Origin: CAISIP01 sp046594635
GTDB taxonomy: Bacteria; Pseudomonadota; Gammaproteobacteria; Burkholderiales; Burkholderiaceae_C
DNA: 8,547 nucleotides
Assembly: GCA_046594635.1 (NCBI GenBank)
Contig: JBKJRR010000179.1
Span: 1-8,547, forward strand
Reading direction: 5' to 3'
Of this stretch, positions 6,486 to 8,547 are shown in pieces. The notes beneath the pieces were generated by a model that saw only the letters and a list, made by a program, of their open reading frames with translations, ran no database searches and was not told the origin of the DNA. Position 1 is the stretch's first letter. Every line of letters starts with the position of its first letter. A program made the translations under genes and the position numbers.

Positions 6486-7469
6486 TCACGGCCGGGCCGT
6501 ATTGTTCGGCGCGTCCAGTCCCACACCCACCAGGTGACCGAAACGCTCCTGCACCCGTGAGCGCGCGGCCGCAGGAAGGGGGTCGGCGAGGATCGACTGG
6601 ATATTGGTGTGCAGATGCGTGATGTTGCCGGTACCGAACAACACGACATCCACTCCGGGTTCATGGCGCGCATAACGGTATGCGGCATCGATGATGCCCA
6701 TCGGACCCACTTGCCCTGTGAGAAAGGCCAGCGGCGCCTCCTCATCGACCCATGCCGCGGGAAGCTGCCCGCGCTGCACCAATTCAGCCAGCGTCGATTG
6801 CAACCGACCAGGCTGACTGAATATCAGCCGAACCGCGAACATCAGCAGGGTCGCCACGCCGCTGGCCCGCGTCAACGGGAACACGCTGTCGCGCGCGCTC
6901 TGGTGCAGCAAATGGAAAGCCACCATCACCACGTCGAACAAATCACTGGGGATCGCCTTGGCCAAGGATGCATGCACGTGATCGTTGGGCGCCGTCTCGG
7001 TGATGCCCAGATGTGCGATGCGCCCTGCATCGCGTTCCTTGAGCAAGGCCGGCGCAATCACCTCGATGGCATAGTCCACATGCTGCGGTGCCACGGCATG
7101 CAGATGAAAAACCTCGACACGCTCCGTGCGCAACCGCTTGAGCGAGGCATGCAGACTGGCCACCACCTGCTCTGGTGAACGCCGCTGACTGCCCTGCACG
7201 ATCTGCGTCTTGGTGGAGATGACAACCTGAGCGCGCTCGCTCGGCTTGACCGCCTGCCCGACAATATCTTCGGTTCCATAGTTCTCTGCCGTATCCAGGA
7301 AGTTCACACCCGCATCGAGCGCCGCACGTACCACATCGATGGATTGGGCCACACTGCCGCCATGGCCCTGGCCCAACCGACTAAATCCGCCGCAGCCGAG
7401 CCCGGCCACACTGACCTTGAGGCCGGTGCGACCGAGGGTGGTGTATTGCATCTCGCGTACGTTGTTCAT
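6486..7469 (-). CDS. Aldo/keto reductase family protein
   Basis: A 327-residue cytosolic NAD(P)H-dependent oxidoreductase of the AKR superfamily, normal in length for the family. The start LGRTGLKVSVAGLGCGGF and the catalytic tetrad are all visible: D59 and Y64 in DTAENYG, K87 in VISTKT, and H124 in FHLHAV. A C-terminal cofactor-binding region (VLFGTGNITHLHTNI) is present, as expected in the sugar/general stress AKR branch. The substrate cannot be predicted. The start is placed at ATG 7469; ATG 7451 is six codons downstream and also plausible. Neither has a clear Shine-Dalgarno. The frame continues upstream to 7568, but that DNA belongs to a transposase fragment read in another frame, so the longer start is rejected. 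The promoter must lie within or beyond this fragment. Confidence 0.93.
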   Translation of the reverse strand: MNNVREMQYTTLGRTGLKVSVAGLGCGGFSRLGQGHGGSVAQSIDVVRAALDAGVNFLDTAENYGTEDIVGQAVKPSERAQVVISTKTQIVQGSQRRSPEQVVASLHASLKRLRTERVEVFHLHAVAPQHVDYAIEVIAPALLKERDAGRIAHLGITETAPNDHVHASLAKAIPSDLFDVVMVAFHLLHQSARDSVFPLTRASGVATLLMFAVRLIFSQPGRLQSTLAELVQRGQLPAAWVDEEAPLAFLTGQVGPMGIIDAAYRYARHEPGVDVVLFGTGNITHLHTNIQSILADPLPAAARSRVQERFGHLVGVGLDAPNNTARP

Positions 7470-7480
7470 GGCTTGAAGGA

Positions 7481-7706
7481 TACGCGATGCACGACCTGCA
7501 GCAGGGGCGTTACCAGCAACTGTTGTGCCAGCATCAGTCGCAGCAATAGGGGCAATGACAGCACCCACTGGCGCACCAAATCATGGGGAATGGCATGGGT
7601 CAACCAGGTGTGCCGCGGTCTGCGACATGCGCCCCGCCCCGCACGAGCGGCAGAACCCCCTACGCCTGCAACTGAACGCGAAGAGCTTGTCGCGACCGCA
7701 GTTGGC
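7481..7706 (-). pseudogene. IS91-type transposase fragment, frameshifted
   Basis: Reading on the minus strand, one frame encodes part of the zinc-ribbon region of IS91-family transposases: NCGRDKLFAFSC, RRRGFCRSCGAGRM, then QTAAHLVD. The neighbouring frame continues with HAIPHDLVRQWVLSLP and LVTPLLQVVHRV, the segment that normally follows directly. Removing one C from the CCC run opposite plus-strand 7597-7599 gives HLVDHAIPHDLVRQWVLSLP without a break. Weak similarity (PQYV) may extend the fragment to about 7763. The N-terminal part and the whole catalytic tyrosine region are missing, and no terminal inverted or target-site structure was seen. Homology ends about 12 bp before the aldo/keto reductase ATG, so the insertion or deletion breakpoint lies at that gene's 5' end. 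The family assignment is from recall of conserved motifs. Confidence 0.78.
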
Positions 7707-7977
7707 GCCTGGGTGTCGCATAGTTCCAACGGCTGGAGGTCGGCCTTGCGGCACGTACTGCGGATCTTCACGTCGCCGTGGCGCGTGCCTTCGTGCATTT
7801 GCGCTCAGCAGCCTTGACCACCCATGTCCATTCGGATGCCTCAAATGGGCATCGAAGCAACAAGGTTGTCACATTGGCTTGCTAAATTGTGCTGACCCAA
7901 GGAGTGCCAAACACTTTGGGCCATGCGGGCGCATATGCCTGACACCCTGATCACGCAACAACACTGAGGAAACCAAA

Positions 7978-8547
7978 ATGACTGTTTCACGTCGCAATTT
8001 GATGAGGCTCCTGGGGACGAGCGCCGCTGCTTCCGCTGTCGCCCCGTTGGCGCTTCTGTACAGCCGTGCCGCAACGGGCGCCCCGTCTTTCGGTCCCGGA
8101 TTCGGCCCGCTTGCACCGCAGCTCGCACTGAACGCCGCCGAATTGATCATCACGCAGCCCGACGGCACGGTACTTGACTGGACCAATGCCCCCATTCTTG
8201 CGCTGCCCAAGGGTTTCTCCTACCGCGTGGTGTCGGTCACGGGCCAAACCATGACCGACGGCAAATTGGTCCCGGGCGATCACGACGGCATGGCCGCGTT
8301 CAACGGCCCCGGCGCAACCACCATTTTGGTACGCAACCACGAGCTCAGGACCGGTGAAAACAAGTTCGGTAACTCGAGGGGTGTCGATATTCCTGACGCA
8401 CTGAAGTGGGAAGCGAGCAACCCAGGCGGGACGACGACCCTGGTGATTGACCAGCGGGGTCGCCTGGTGAAAGACTTCGGCTCGCTCGGCGGAACCTATA
8501 ACAACTGCGCCGGGGGTCTCACCCCATGGGGCTCATGGCTGACCTGT
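7978..8547 (+). CDS. PhoX/DUF839 family phosphatase, N-terminal part (runs off window)
   Basis: The first 190 codons of a gene with no stop before the window end. A Tat-type signal peptide opens it: SRRNLMRLLG at 4-13, then an Ala-rich hydrophobic stretch to about residue 32, predicting export of a folded protein to the periplasm. The mature part shows PhoX/DUF839 features: LPKGFSYRVVS at 77-87, DGMAAF at 103-108, ILVRNHE at 116-122 and YNNCAGGLTPWGSWLTC at 174-190. PhoX enzymes are Ca/Fe-dependent alkaline phosphatases. Many DUF839 relatives have not been tested, so activity is inferred. GAGGA (7966-7970) is 7 nt before ATG 7978 and fixes the start. The upstream 130 bp should hold the promoter; I could not define a convincing Pho box or -10/-35 pair. 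Confidence 0.92.
   Translation, partial: MTVSRRNLMRLLGTSAAASAVAPLALLYSRAATGAPSFGPGFGPLAPQLALNAAELIITQPDGTVLDWTNAPILALPKGFSYRVVSVTGQTMTDGKLVPGDHDGMAAFNGPGATTILVRNHELRTGENKFGNSRGVDIPDALKWEASNPGGTTTLVIDQRGRLVKDFGSLGGTYNNCAGGLTPWGSWLTC

Noticed and set aside
7470..7568. N-terminal extension of the aldo/keto reductase to 7568
   Set aside because: The 33 added residues lie in DNA that encodes the transposase fragment in another frame and do not resemble AKR N-termini.
7860..7900. Possible Pho box or sigma-70 promoter before the PhoX-family gene
   Set aside because: TTGTCAC (7866-7872) resembles half a Pho box, but no second half at proper spacing and no well-spaced -10 element was found.

Overview
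The window looks like chromosomal DNA of a high-GC betaproteobacterium of the order Burkholderiales, probably Comamonadaceae or a close relative. The basis is the GC-rich third codon positions, a crotonase and a phasin/histone-like protein of familiar Burkholderiales type, a KTSC-domain protein, and a palindromic GC-rich repeat of a kind I associate with that family. This assignment comes from recall of protein and repeat types, not from a search.

Layout from left to right. (1) A crotonase-fold enoyl-CoA hydratase/isomerase homologue (+) converges on a phasin-like protein with a basic, histone-H1-like tail (-). (2) A divergent intergenic region with nested CTAGGG/CCCTAG inverted repeats separates the phasin-like gene from a DMT/EamA transporter (+). 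A class I PLP aminotransferase (+) follows. (3) The aminotransferase stop overlaps an ATG (TGATG) that opens a decayed PAS-domain gene. It is broken by an internal deletion and by an 8-bp tandem duplication. (4) A stem-loop made of two identical CAATCGATTG palindromes lies just past the stop of a small KTSC-domain gene (-). Upstream of that gene are two 75-bp tandem copies of a palindromic repeat, a 34-codon ORF, and a lipoprotein with two BamE/SmpA-like repeats (all -). (5) A VOC/glyoxalase-fold protein (+) converges on an aldo/keto reductase (-). (6) The 5' side of the aldo/keto reductase abuts a frameshifted fragment of an IS91-type transposase. (7) The window ends inside a Tat-exported PhoX/DUF839 phosphatase-family gene (+).

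The genes do not form one obvious pathway. The region reads as a mosaic of single metabolic genes separated by scars: a dead sensor gene, a dead transposase and repeat DNA. I see no convincing new defence, secretion or biosynthetic system. The most informative signals are the two pseudogenes, whose frame breaks can be located to within a few bases, the tandem palindromic repeat, and a crotonase lacking one of the two usual catalytic glutamates.
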